Assembly: GCF_026810445.1 (NCBI RefSeq)
Contig: NZ_CP113949.1
Span: forward strand, 2,852,001 to 2,916,000
From: Pseudomonas sp. BSw22131
Lineage (GTDB): Bacteria > Pseudomonadota > Gammaproteobacteria > Pseudomonadales > Pseudomonadaceae
Direction of reading: 5' to 3'
Length of the DNA stretch: 64,000 nt
Below are positions 17,520-26,813 of the stretch, in pieces; the stretch's first letter is position 1, and the number at the start of each line of letters is the position of its first letter. The position numbers and the translations under genes are program-made. Below the pieces are notes generated by a model, which saw only the letters and a list, made by a program, of their open reading frames with translations, did not search any database and had not been told where the DNA came from.

Positions 17520-18728
17520 ATGAACGATCAATCGCGGCCTGTTTTGCTGGTGCTGAACGCCGGCTCATCAAGCATCAAGTTTTCCCTCTACGACGCCGCC
17601 CCGCAGGCTGAGCCGAGGTTGCGCTGTGTCGGCACCGGCAGCTTTGAAGTGCGCAAGGACATCGAGCGGCTGATCTACCGGCACACGGGCAGCCAGACGC
17701 AAATGCATGAAGACTGGCCGCGCAACGACGCGTCACCCGACGGCGGTACGTTATTCAATGTGATGGACTGGATCGAGCGCCACACCGATGGACAGATTTG
17801 CGCAGCCGCCCATCGAATCGTCCATGGCGGCAACCGCAGTGAAGTGGCAGCGCCCATCGAACCAGCATTGATGGCCGAGATGCAGGCGCTTGTGCCTGTC
17901 GCGCCGCTGCATCAACCGCTGTGTCTGGCACCGATCTCGTATCTGGCCCGCGAACACCGCGACATCCTGCAATTCGCCTGCTTCGACACTGCGTTTCATC
18001 ACAGCCTGGACCCCTTGGAAACGCGCTTCGGCCTGCCTCGGGCAATGACCGACGAGGGCCTGCGCCGCTATGGTTTTCACGGGTTGTCCTACGAATACAT
18101 CGCCAGCGTGTTGCCGCAATACGATCAGCGAGCGGCACATGGACGAACCATCGTCGCGCACTTGGGCAACGGCGCGAGTCTGTGCGCGATGCACAACCGG
18201 GTCAGCCGCGCCACGACCATGGGCTTTACCACTCTGGATGGTTTGCTGATGGGCACGCGCCCCGGTCGCCTGGACCCTGGCCTGTTGCTGTATCTGCTGC
18301 GCGAACGCGGCATGAGCGTGCAGGCGCTGCAAGACCTGTTGTACCACCAGTGCGGCCTGCTGGGTGTGTCCGGCGGCATCGCCAGCGACATGCGCGAACT
18401 GTCTGCCAGCCGGGCGCCTGAGGCCGCCGAGGCCATCGCGTTGTTCGTGCGCAGCGTGGTGCGCGAGATCGGCAGCCTGGCGGCGGTATTAGGCGGCGTC
18501 GATGCATTGGTGTTTACCGGTGGCATCGGCGAGCACGCGGTCGAGGTGCGCAGCGCCATTCTTGAGGGCTGCGCCTGGCTGGGCGTCGAGCACGATGCGT
18601 CGGTGAAAAGCGAGCAAGCCGGTTGCCTGTCGTTGCCTGGCAGCCGCGTTTCGGCCTGGACCATCGCTACCGACGAGAACGCGGTCATCGCACGCCATGC
18701 GCTCGGTTTGCTGCACCGCAGCCTCTGA
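17520..18728 (+). CDS. ackA: Acetate kinase
   Basis: Transfers phosphate between acetyl phosphate and ADP, giving ATP and acetate. The 402-residue length is normal. Family motifs in order: LVLNAGSSSIKF near the N-terminus, CFDTAFHH, RRYGFHGLSYEYI, HLGNGASLCA, GLLMGTRPGRLDPG and VFTGGIGEHA. The ATG at 17520 has GGAG 7-8 bases upstream; the longer frame from 17460 lacks a signal. It is first in an ackA-xfp unit, so it would use the acetyl phosphate made by phosphoketolase for substrate-level ATP synthesis. A perfect ANR box lies upstream. Confidence 0.95.
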   Translation: MNDQSRPVLLVLNAGSSSIKFSLYDAAPQAEPRLRCVGTGSFEVRKDIERLIYRHTGSQTQMHEDWPRNDASPDGGTLFNVMDWIERHTDGQICAAAHRIVHGGNRSEVAAPIEPALMAEMQALVPVAPLHQPLCLAPISYLAREHRDILQFACFDTAFHHSLDPLETRFGLPRAMTDEGLRRYGFHGLSYEYIASVLPQYDQRAAHGRTIVAHLGNGASLCAMHNRVSRATTMGFTTLDGLLMGTRPGRLDPGLLLYLLRERGMSVQALQDLLYHQCGLLGVSGGIASDMRELSASRAPEAAEAIALFVRSVVREIGSLAAVLGGVDALVFTGGIGEHAVEVRSAILEGCAWLGVEHDASVKSEQAGCLSLPGSRVSAWTIATDENAVIARHALGLLHRSL

Positions 18729-18791
18729 ATCGATACACCCCTTCAAACCTGCGAGTCGCAAGGCTTGTGCATTGCACCCTCTGGAGTCGCC

Positions 18792-21299
18792 ATGTATCGC
18801 TTCAACTCAACGCTTTCCAGCGTCGAACACACCGACCTTGCCCCGGCTATTTCCTCTGACGCGCCGCCGATCGAAAGCGGTCCGTTAGACGCGGACCTGC
18901 TGTCGCGATTGCACCGTTACTGGAACGCCGCCAATTACCTGTGCGTCGGCCAGATCTATCTCAAGGCCAACGCACTGCTGCGCGAGCCCTTGCTGGCTGA
19001 GCACATCAAGCCCCGACTGCTGGGGCATTGGGGCACTTCGGTCGGACAGAACTTTATCTACGTGCACCTGAACCGGCTGATCAGTGAGCGCCGCGTCGAG
19101 ACACTTTTTATCTCCGGCCCTGGCCACGGCGGCCCGACGATGAACGCCTGCGCCTGGCTCGAAGGCACCTACAGCGAGGTTCACCCGCACATCACCGCTG
19201 ACGAGGCGGGCATGCTGGCGTTTTTTCGCAGCTTCTCCACTCCCGGTGGCGTGCCCAGCCACTGCGGCCCGCACACGCCCAATTCGCTGCACGAAGGCGG
19301 GGAGTTGGGTTACTCACTGATGCACGCCTTTGGCGCGGTCTTTGACAACCCTGCGTTATTGGTAGCGTGCGTGATCGGCGACGGCGAAGCAGAAACCTGC
19401 CCCCTGGAAGGCAGTTGGAAAAGCGTGCATTTTCTCGACCCGCGCCGTGACGGCGCGGTGCTCCCGATCCTGCACCTCAACGGCTACAAAATATCCGGGC
19501 CGACGGTTGAAGCGCGCTTGCCGGACGAAGCTTTGATCGAGCTGTACCGGGGACGGGGCTACCTGCCGATCATCGTCGCCGGCGATGACCTGCCGGGCAT
19601 GCATCAGCGCTTTGCCGCAGCGCTCAACACCTGCCACGACGCGATCACGGACATCCAGTCCCACGCCAGAGAAATGGGCGGTCGGGCGCGGGCGCGTTGG
19701 CCGATGATCATCCTGCGCAGCCCCAAAGGCTGGACCGGCCCGAAAGTGGTGGACGGTTTGCCGGTGGAGGGTACGTTTCGGGCGCATCAGGTGCCGCTGG
19801 CCAATGTCATCAACAACCCCGAGCACCTCCAGCAACTGGAAACCTGGATGCGCAGCTATGCGCCACAGACGCTGTTCGATGATCTGGGGCAGTTGTTGCC
19901 TGAGCTTCAGGCGTTGACGCCTCCATCTGCCCTGCGCATGGGTGCTGTGCCCAGCGTGAACGGCGGTCGTGTTCTGGTAGCGCTGGACCTGCCCGATTTC
20001 GCCGATTACGGCCTGCAAGTGGACGGCCCCGGACAGGTCATCGCCGAAGCACCGCGCAAGCTGGGCGAGTACCTGCGCGATGTGATGCGTAACAATGCGC
20101 ATAACTTCCGGGTATTCGGCCCGGACGAAACCAACTCCAACCGGCTGAACGCCGTGTTCGACGCCAGCAATCGAACCGCTCCCGGACCGTGCCTGAACAT
20201 TGACGATCACCTGGCGCCTGACGGTCGGGTGATGGAAGTGCTGAGCGAGCACCTGTGCGAGGGTTGGCTGGAAGGCTATCTGCTCACCGGTCGGCACGGC
20301 ATGTGGTCGACCTATGAAGCGTTCGCGCAGGTGGTCGATTCGATGGTCACTCAGCACGCCAAGTGGCTGCAGCAGAGCCGCGAGTTTGCCTGGCGCCGTC
20401 CGTTGGCCTCGCTCAACATCCTCATCAGCAGCCATGCCTGGCGCAATGATCACAACGGCTTCAGTCATCAGTCCACCGGGTTTGTCGACAACGTGCTGCA
20501 ACGAAGGTCCGACGTGGTCCGGGTGTATTACCCGCCGGACTCCAACTGCCTGGTCAACGTGTTCGATCACTGCCTGCGCAGCCGCAACTACGTGAACGTT
20601 GTGACCTGCGGCAAGCAGCCGGATTTCCAGTGGCTGGATTTCGACGCGGCGCTCAAGCACTGCTCGCAAGGCGCCGGCATCTGGTCGTTCGCCGGCAGCG
20701 GTGAGGACGAACAGCCGGATGTGGTGCTGGCCTGCGCCGGAGACGTGCCCACCACCGAAGCCGTCGCGGCGGCCTGGCTGTTGCAAAAGCATGTGCCGGG
20801 CATCCGCGTGCGGCTGGTCAATGTCGTGGACCTGGGGATTTTGAGCGCCCCGCAAGTGCGGCCCCACGGCATGGATCATGTGTCGTTCGAGGCATTGTTC
20901 ACCCGCGAAGCACCGGTGATGTTCGCCTTTCACGGCTCGACCTGGGTGATCCACTCCATGGTTCACGGGCGCGCCAACGAGGCGCGTTTTCACGTCCGTG
21001 GCTTCAGCGATCGCGGCACCACCACCACGCCGTTCGACATGGTGGTGCTCAACGGCATGAGCCGTTACCACCTGGCCATCGATGCACTCAGTCATGTGCC
21101 TCGGCTGCGCGAGCACAGCCTGGACGCGGTGCATTTTTTCGAGAGCCAGTTGCGCAAGCACCACACCTGGATTCGCGAGCATTTCGAGGATCTGCCGGAG
21201 ATTCGGAACTGGCACTGGACCGCGGACTTCAGCGAACCCGAAGGGCCACCGCCGATGGCGCTGGGGCATGTGCGAGCGCAGACCTTCACGGATGCCTGA
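18792..21299 (+). CDS. xfp: Xylulose-5-P/fructose-6-P phosphoketolase
   Basis: Thiamine-diphosphate enzyme that splits xylulose 5-phosphate (or fructose 6-phosphate) into acetyl phosphate and an aldose phosphate. At 835 residues it is full length (family about 790-830). Visible motifs are the FISGPGHGGP active-site segment, the ThDP-binding GDGEAET region and HDHNGFSHQ-like residues (DHNGFSHQSTG) that bind the sugar phosphate. In the ThDP motif the residue after GDGEAET is C where relatives have G. ATG at 18792 with TGGAG upstream. It follows ackA by 63 bases and precedes the ornithine decarboxylase by 52, so a four-gene operon with adh is likely. Confidence 0.95.
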   Translation: MYRFNSTLSSVEHTDLAPAISSDAPPIESGPLDADLLSRLHRYWNAANYLCVGQIYLKANALLREPLLAEHIKPRLLGHWGTSVGQNFIYVHLNRLISERRVETLFISGPGHGGPTMNACAWLEGTYSEVHPHITADEAGMLAFFRSFSTPGGVPSHCGPHTPNSLHEGGELGYSLMHAFGAVFDNPALLVACVIGDGEAETCPLEGSWKSVHFLDPRRDGAVLPILHLNGYKISGPTVEARLPDEALIELYRGRGYLPIIVAGDDLPGMHQRFAAALNTCHDAITDIQSHAREMGGRARARWPMIILRSPKGWTGPKVVDGLPVEGTFRAHQVPLANVINNPEHLQQLETWMRSYAPQTLFDDLGQLLPELQALTPPSALRMGAVPSVNGGRVLVALDLPDFADYGLQVDGPGQVIAEAPRKLGEYLRDVMRNNAHNFRVFGPDETNSNRLNAVFDASNRTAPGPCLNIDDHLAPDGRVMEVLSEHLCEGWLEGYLLTGRHGMWSTYEAFAQVVDSMVTQHAKWLQQSREFAWRRPLASLNILISSHAWRNDHNGFSHQSTGFVDNVLQRRSDVVRVYYPPDSNCLVNVFDHCLRSRNYVNVVTCGKQPDFQWLDFDAALKHCSQGAGIWSFAGSGEDEQPDVVLACAGDVPTTEAVAAAWLLQKHVPGIRVRLVNVVDLGILSAPQVRPHGMDHVSFEALFTREAPVMFAFHGSTWVIHSMVHGRANEARFHVRGFSDRGTTTTPFDMVVLNGMSRYHLAIDALSHVPRLREHSLDAVHFFESQLRKHHTWIREHFEDLPEIRNWHWTADFSEPEGPPPMALGHVRAQTFTDA

Positions 21300-21351
21300 T
21301 GGCCTGTGTCTGGTTCTGGCTCCCCACTCGAGAATAGAAAAAGGTCATCCC

Positions 21352-23541
21352 ATGAACAGACTGAAGATCGCCGCAAGCCCGAGCGCGCAGGGCAGCTTTA
21401 CAACGAGCCGTGAGGTCGTGGGGTTTGGCGCGACCGACCTCACTGACGTGGCGGCGGTGGTGCTCACAGCACAAGACTGGCGTGAGGGCAGGGTGGACGA
21501 CATCAGCCGGTCCGGGTTCGATATTCCGGTTTTTTTCGCCGTGACCGAACACGATGAACTGACTCGGGAAGCCATTCGCGACATCGAAAAAGTGCTGTTG
21601 CAGATCAGCGGGGTGTTCGATCTGGGCACCGATAACGCCGATTTTTATGGGCACAAGCTGGAGAGGGCGGCAACGCAGTATGAAGAAGCCTTGCTGCCGC
21701 CGTTTTTCGGTGCGCTCAAGCACTACGTCGAACGCGGTAATTCCACCTTTGCCTGCCCCGGTCATCAAGGCGGTCAGTTTTTTCGCAAGCATCCGGCAGG
21801 CCGACAATTTTTCGATTTTTTCGGCGAAACATTGTTCCGCGCTGATCGCTGCAATGCCGATGTTGAAATGGGCGACCTTCTCATCCACGAAGGCGCACCG
21901 CTAGAAGCGCAGAAGCGCGCGGCGAAGGTCTACAACGCTGACAAGACGTACTTCGTCCTGAACGGAACATCGACCTCTAACAAAGTTGTCACTCAGGCAC
22001 TGCTCACACCCGGTGATGTGGTGCTGTTTGACCGTAACAACCATAAGTCCATCCACCAGGGCGCGCTGTTTCAAGCCGGGGCCACGCCGCTTTATCTGGA
22101 GACGGCGCGTAACCCTTACGGGCTGATCGGCGGCATCGACTCGCACTGTTTTGAAGAGGCGTACTTGCGTGAGCAACTGCGCATCGTGGCGGCTGCCAAA
22201 GCCGATGATGCGCGGCCATTTCGTCTGGCAATCATCCAGCTCGGCACTTACGACGGCACCGTCTACAACGCCCGGCAGATCGTCGACCGCATTGGTCATC
22301 TGTGTGACTACATCCTGTTTGACTCGGCCTGGCTGGGGTACGAACAGTTCATCCCGATGATGCGCGACTGCTCGCCTTTGCTACTGGAATTGGGTGCTGA
22401 TGATCCGGGGATTTTCGTCACTCAATCGATTCACAAACAACAGGCGGGATTTTCCCAGGCTTCGCAGATTCACAAGAAAGACCGTCACATCAAGGGGCAG
22501 GCGCGCTACTGCAATCATTTGCGCCTGAACAATTCGTTTATGGCGCAGGCATCGACCAGCCCGTTTTATCCGCTTTTCGCGTGCCTGGATGTCAACGCTC
22601 GCATGCACAGTGGCCGCAGTGGCCATCGGCTGTGGGATGAGTGCGTGCGAGCGGGTATCGAGGCGCGCAAGCTGATGATGGACAACTGCACGCTGGTCAG
22701 GCCCTTCGTGCCGCCCACCATCGATGGTCGCTATTGGCAGGATTACCCCACCGACGAGATCGCCAGTGATCTGCGGTTCTTCCGCTATCACCCCGACGAG
22801 CGCTGGCATGCGTTTGAAGGCTACGGCGAGAATCAATACTTCATCGATCCCTGCAAACTGCTGTTCACCACGCCTGGCATTGACGCAGAAACCGGGCAGT
22901 ACATGGACTTCGGCATCCACGCCGGCGTGCTGGCGACCTTCCTGCGCCAGTACGAGATTGTCCCGGAGAAGAACGACCTCAATACCATTCTGTTTCTGCT
23001 CACGCCTGCTGAGGGCAAAGCGAAACTGGAGCATCTGGTGGCCCAGATAGGACGCTTCGAACGGTTCATCAAAGAGGATGCGCCGCTGGCAATTGTGCTG
23101 CCCGGGCTCTATGCCAATCACGAGGTGCGCTACCGCGATTACAGCATTCGCCAACTGTGCCAGGAGATGCACTCGCTCTACGCACGTCATGACGTGAAGC
23201 AATTGCAGAAAGACATGTTCCGCAAGAAAGGCATGCCGGCAGTCGCTATGGATCCGCGAGAAGCCAACCTGGAGTTCGTGCGTGGCCACGTGGAGCTGAT
23301 TGCCCTGGAGGACGCCCGCGGGCGCATGGCGGCTGAAGGTGCGTTGCCTTATCCGCCCGGCGTGCTGTGTGTGGTCCCCGGTGAAATCTGGGACGGCGCG
23401 GTGCTGCAATATTTCCTGGCGCTGCAGGATGCGATCAACCAATTCCCCGGGTTCAACCCTGAACTGCAAGGTGTGTATCTGCGCACCGAGACCGATGGCC
23501 GCATCCGTGCTTATGGCCATGTGATCACGCAGTCAGTCTGA
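21352..23541 (+). CDS. speF: Ornithine decarboxylase, inducible SpeF type
   Basis: PLP enzyme that converts ornithine to putrescine and CO2, consuming a proton. The 729 residues match the large fold-I decarboxylases (SpeF about 730). An N-terminal wing domain (1-105) precedes the PLP core. The Schiff-base lysine is K362 in SIHKQQAGFSQ, and CPGHQGG and NGTSTSNK are cofactor-site motifs. The N-terminus and wing look more like SpeF than the biosynthetic small ODC of Pseudomonas. AAGG lies 8 bases before the ATG. No ornithine/putrescine antiporter (PotE) is adjacent, which is unusual for an acid-response ODC. Confidence 0.9.
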   Translation: MNRLKIAASPSAQGSFTTSREVVGFGATDLTDVAAVVLTAQDWREGRVDDISRSGFDIPVFFAVTEHDELTREAIRDIEKVLLQISGVFDLGTDNADFYGHKLERAATQYEEALLPPFFGALKHYVERGNSTFACPGHQGGQFFRKHPAGRQFFDFFGETLFRADRCNADVEMGDLLIHEGAPLEAQKRAAKVYNADKTYFVLNGTSTSNKVVTQALLTPGDVVLFDRNNHKSIHQGALFQAGATPLYLETARNPYGLIGGIDSHCFEEAYLREQLRIVAAAKADDARPFRLAIIQLGTYDGTVYNARQIVDRIGHLCDYILFDSAWLGYEQFIPMMRDCSPLLLELGADDPGIFVTQSIHKQQAGFSQASQIHKKDRHIKGQARYCNHLRLNNSFMAQASTSPFYPLFACLDVNARMHSGRSGHRLWDECVRAGIEARKLMMDNCTLVRPFVPPTIDGRYWQDYPTDEIASDLRFFRYHPDERWHAFEGYGENQYFIDPCKLLFTTPGIDAETGQYMDFGIHAGVLATFLRQYEIVPEKNDLNTILFLLTPAEGKAKLEHLVAQIGRFERFIKEDAPLAIVLPGLYANHEVRYRDYSIRQLCQEMHSLYARHDVKQLQKDMFRKKGMPAVAMDPREANLEFVRGHVELIALEDARGRMAAEGALPYPPGVLCVVPGEIWDGAVLQYFLALQDAINQFPGFNPELQGVYLRTETDGRIRAYGHVITQSV

Positions 23542-23588
23542 TCCGAGCCCTATGTCATCAATATCCATTCAACACAAAGGGACAGACC

Positions 23589-24623
23589 ATGAAAAACAAG
23601 ATGCGGGCGGCCGTTGTTGAAGCATTCGGCAAACCCTTGGTGCTGCGCGAATACGACATTCCCACGCCGGGACCCGGGCAGATTCTGGTCAAGACCGAAG
23701 CATGCGGTGTATGCCACACCGATTTGCATGCGGCGCGGGGCGACTGGCCTTTGAAGCCGACACCGCCCTTTATTCCAGGGCATGAAGGGATCGGCATTGT
23801 GGTAGCACTGGGCGCTGGCGTGACCAGCGTGCGCGAGGGCGAGCGCGTCGGTGTGCCGTGGCTGTATTCGGCGTGTGGTCATTGCGAGTACTGCCTCAGT
23901 GCCTGGGAAACGGTCTGTGCCAGCGCTCAATTTGGTGGCTACACCCAAAATGGCGGGTTTGCCGAATACATCCTCGCGGACCCCAATTATGTCGCCCACA
24001 TCCCGGCAGGCCTTGATCCGCTTGAAGCGGCGCCGATCATTTGCGCCGGCATTACAACGTACAAGGGTGTCAAAGAGGCCGATGTCAGGCCGGGGCAGTG
24101 GATTGTGATTTCGGGTATAGGCGGGCTGGGCCACTTGGCGGTGCAGTATGCCAAGGCCATGGGGCTGCGAGTTTGTGCGGTGGATATTGATGACCGAAAA
24201 CTGGCCCATGCGAGCAAACTCGGCGCCGATGCGGTGGTGAACGCGAGAGAGGGGGATCCGGTTGAGGCTGTAAAACAGGTCACCGAGGGCGGCGCCCACG
24301 GGGTGTTGATTACTGCGCCCTCCCTGAGTGCTTTCAAGCAAGGCGTGGGCATGACCCGAAAACTCGGCACCTGCGTGCTGGTCGGTTTACCACCTGGAGA
24401 GTTTCCATTGCCTCTGTTCGACGTGGTTGCCAATTGCATAACGGTTCGCGGGTCGTTTGTCGGCAATCGTCAGGACATGGCCGAGGCATTAGCCTTTGCG
24501 GCGCAGGGCAAGGTCAAGGCCGACATTGAGGTGCGGGCGTTGTCGGAAATAAACCAAATTTTCGAGCAGCTTGAGCAGGGTGAAGTTCATTCGCGTGTGG
24601 TGATAGATCTCAGAAAAGCCTAG
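23589..24623 (+). CDS. adhP: Zinc alcohol dehydrogenase (AdhP type)
   Basis: A 344-residue medium-chain NAD-dependent alcohol dehydrogenase. Catalytic zinc ligands are in CGVCHTDLH and GHEGIG. The four structural-zinc cysteines lie in the segment CGHCEYCLSAWETVC, and the coenzyme fold is GIGGLGHLAVQYAKAMG. It matches the AdhA/AdhP type that interconverts ethanol and acetaldehyde. As the last gene of the ackA-xfp-speF run it could regenerate NAD+ when oxygen is scarce; this is inferred from context. GGGAC lies before the ATG. Confidence 0.92.
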   Translation: MKNKMRAAVVEAFGKPLVLREYDIPTPGPGQILVKTEACGVCHTDLHAARGDWPLKPTPPFIPGHEGIGIVVALGAGVTSVREGERVGVPWLYSACGHCEYCLSAWETVCASAQFGGYTQNGGFAEYILADPNYVAHIPAGLDPLEAAPIICAGITTYKGVKEADVRPGQWIVISGIGGLGHLAVQYAKAMGLRVCAVDIDDRKLAHASKLGADAVVNAREGDPVEAVKQVTEGGAHGVLITAPSLSAFKQGVGMTRKLGTCVLVGLPPGEFPLPLFDVVANCITVRGSFVGNRQDMAEALAFAAQGKVKADIEVRALSEINQIFEQLEQGEVHSRVVIDLRKA

Positions 24624-24637
24624 GCGGATTTTTTGTT

Positions 24638-24748
24638 CACGGGGTGCTGCTGTCCGCTGTTGCGCTGACCGGCCCCGTCTTGCTCATCTGCGGCACTGAT
24701 GACGGGTTCTGGCCTTCGACCCATTACATCGCGCGCATCACCCCGTGA
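24638..24748 (+). pseudogene. Remnant of an alpha/beta-hydrolase C-terminus
   Basis: In one plus-strand frame about 30 codons read GPVLLICGTDDGFWPS followed by a short tail and a stop. This resembles the acid-loop segment of BAAT/dienelactone-hydrolase-type enzymes. There is no start codon and no upstream match, so it is a scrap of a deleted gene. Confidence 0.4.
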
Positions 24749-25117
24749 TCTGGACTAACCAGCCCTCTCTCATTTCCGGTACGACCTCGATCAAGCGCTG
24801 GGTGTAGTCATTAGTGGGTGACTGCAGAATCTGCCGGGTCTTGCCGTATTCCACCGGCCGCCCATGGCCCAACACCAGAATGTGGTCAGCCAACTGGGCG
24901 ACCACCGCCAGATCGTGGCTGATGGAGACGCCGCGACTCCAGCCTCGCGGATCACCCCGGCGATGGCCTTAAGAATCCCCAGTTGCGTGATGACGTCCAG
25001 CGTGGTCGTTGGCTCATCGAACACAATCAGATCAGGCGCGCTGCACAACGCCATGGCAATCATCGCGCGTTGCAACTGACCGCCGCAAACCTGGCGGGCG
25101 GCCAAACAACGACGCAT
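24738..25117 (-). pseudogene. Truncated, frameshifted ABC transporter ATPase remnant
   Basis: The minus strand encodes the second half of an oligopeptide-type (DppD/OppD-like) ATPase. The signature region reads CGGQLQRAMIAMAL and Walker B reads LIVFDEPTTTLD. One frame change near 24930 then leads to ISHDLAVVAQLADHILVLGH and a normal family end at 24738. Walker A and the whole first half are missing. It cannot encode a working ATPase. Confidence 0.8.
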
Positions 25118-25208
25118 TGTTCGTTCCTTGTAGCTGTGGGGGGAGGCGTCGCATGTGGCAGAATCAACTGCGTGTGGATGCGTGCAGCACTACGAGAAGA
25201 GGTTAGTC

Positions 25209-25907
25209 ATGGCAAAGCAAAGATTCGCGCCCATCCTGGTTTTTGATGTGAATGAGACCCTACTCGATATCACCACCCTTGACCCTTTTTTTGAACGTGT
25301 CTTTGGAGATCGAGCCATTTTACGCGAGTGGTTCGCCCAACTGATTCTGTACTCGCAAACGATGACCTTATGTGGCCGTTACGTTCCATTTGGCGAACTG
25401 GCCGTTGGCACTCTGCGCATGCTCGGTTCTATCTATCAAGTCACGATCAACGTTAGCGATATCGATGAATTGAAGGCACGAATGAACACTATGCCCGCGC
25501 ACCCGGATGTACTGCCGGCACTCAACCTCTTAAAAGATGCTGGTTTCCGGCTGGTGACATTGAGTAATTCCGGGAGCGGGGCATCGCCTTCGGCACTTGA
25601 GGGTGCCGGGTTGTCGAAGTTCTTTGAGCGCCGCTTCAGTGTCGAGGCAGTGAGGAAATTCAAGCCCGCCCCAGAGACTTATCAGATGGTTGCCAGAGAC
25701 TTGAATGTAGAAATGTCAGACTTGCTACTGGTCGCTTGCCATCTTTGGGATACTGCTGGTGCCCAGGCTGCTGGTTGTCTTGGCGCGCTGCTGACCCGGC
25801 CGCACAATGCACTTTTACCCGTCATTGAAGTCCCTGAACCAGACCTGGTCGCTGTAGATTTAACAGGGCTGACCAAAAAAATCATAGAGCGCTGGGTGGG
25901 ACTCTGA
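25209..25907 (+). CDS. Type II haloacid dehalogenase (HAD superfamily)
   Basis: A 232-residue HAD hydrolase. Nucleophile motif FDVNETLLD at residues about 12-20, the serine motif LVTLSNSG, and lysine in KPAPETYQMV. The final acidic motif region reads LLVACHLWDTAGAQAAG, as in L-2-haloacid dehalogenases (HxWDxxGA). These enzymes hydrolyse 2-haloalkanoates, though many homologues act on other substrates. In the first motif NE replaces the more common YGT. ATG at 25209 has GAGG upstream. It stands alone and lies immediately left of a short direct repeat. Confidence 0.85.
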   Translation: MAKQRFAPILVFDVNETLLDITTLDPFFERVFGDRAILREWFAQLILYSQTMTLCGRYVPFGELAVGTLRMLGSIYQVTINVSDIDELKARMNTMPAHPDVLPALNLLKDAGFRLVTLSNSGSGASPSALEGAGLSKFFERRFSVEAVRKFKPAPETYQMVARDLNVEMSDLLLVACHLWDTAGAQAAGCLGALLTRPHNALLPVIEVPEPDLVAVDLTGLTKKIIERWVGL

Positions 25908-25908
25908 G

Positions 25909-25931
25909 GTATGCGTCCGGCCAAGTCATCT
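25909..25931 (+). repeat. 23-bp direct repeat, copy 1
   Basis: The core CGTCCGGCCAAGTCATCT also occurs at 26893-26915 and 63284-63306 with one to three mismatches. Copies 1 and 2 are in the same orientation and bracket the transcarbamylase-like gene. Confidence 0.55.
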
Positions 25932-26018
25932 CCCCAAGGCCGCTCCGCCGGAGCATGAACGGGCATGATCCGTATGCGTACAGACCATCAACGCCGCCAT
26001 CCAGGGAAGGAGCATTAC

Positions 26019-26813
26019 TTGAATGTAATCAGCCTCAGAGATTTGACTACACGGCACGTCATGGAGATATGGGCTCTGGCAAAACAGCCTCCCAAATCCG
26101 TGAAAGGCACCGTGGGTTGGTCATTCGAAGGGAATGGTATTCGCACCCGCACCACGTTCATACAAGCTTTTGGACAGCTGGGTTTGCAATTCATAGAGCT
26201 TCCGAATCTTCTCAAGTCGAAGGAGCGTGCAGAAGATCTAGCGGGCTACCTTGATCATTTTTATTCTATTTATGTCATCAGGGAGTCGAACCACGAAAAG
26301 CTCAGGGCATTTGCTTCGGCGAGTCGAAGACCCGTCATAAATGCCATGTCGGCTCAGGGGCATCCCTGCGAGGTTCTTTCCGATGCCTTCTACATCCACT
26401 CTAAATTTGGTGAGATCCGTAAGGCAAAAATAGGTCTGTGGGGCCCAACTACAAATGTGCTGCGCTCATGGCACGAGCTGGCGGAAGTGCTAGGAATAAC
26501 GATCGTGCATTTCTGTAGCCAAGACCTTCATCATTCAAATCCTCATATTGCGTTTTCCGACGCTGCAAATCGGCAAGTGGATATCTTGATAACCGATTCG
26601 TGGCCAGCCGACTTCACTGATACGGAGTGGTCGCTCACAAAAGAACATCTGACAACGCTAGGCAACCCGATCCTGTTACCAACACCGCCTTTTTTTATCG
26701 GTGAAGAGGTTGGATTTGATCCTGTCGACTACGGCGGTTTCGCTGGATACGAACAGAAGGCAGCACTGCTTCAGGTTCAGCGCGCAATCATGGAATACGT
26801 TATGGGTGCATGA
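26019..26813 (+). CDS. Divergent ornithine/aspartate carbamoyltransferase-like protein
   Basis: A 264-residue relative of carbamoyltransferases, shorter than ornithine carbamoyltransferase (about 305-335). The carbamoyl-phosphate motif normally STRTR reads GIRTRTTF here. The usual HPxQ reads HPCE, so a conserved glutamine is replaced by glutamate. The ornithine-site motif HCLP is not found where expected. The TTG at 26019 is chosen because GGAAGGAG precedes it; the upstream ATG at 25965 has no site. The gene is visibly more A+T-rich than the core genes and is flanked by direct repeats, suggesting transfer. The substrate is unknown. Confidence 0.78.
   Translation: MNVISLRDLTTRHVMEIWALAKQPPKSVKGTVGWSFEGNGIRTRTTFIQAFGQLGLQFIELPNLLKSKERAEDLAGYLDHFYSIYVIRESNHEKLRAFASASRRPVINAMSAQGHPCEVLSDAFYIHSKFGEIRKAKIGLWGPTTNVLRSWHELAEVLGITIVHFCSQDLHHSNPHIAFSDAANRQVDILITDSWPADFTDTEWSLTKEHLTTLGNPILLPTPPFFIGEEVGFDPVDYGGFAGYEQKAALLQVQRAIMEYVMGA

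Noticed and set aside
19356..21269. 637-codon open frame on the minus strand
   Set aside because: It is antisense to the well-supported phosphoketolase gene; no domain or ribosome site, and high-GC codon bias explains the open frame.
22381..23520. 379-codon minus-strand frame
   Set aside because: Antisense shadow of the ornithine decarboxylase gene, no recognisable protein features.
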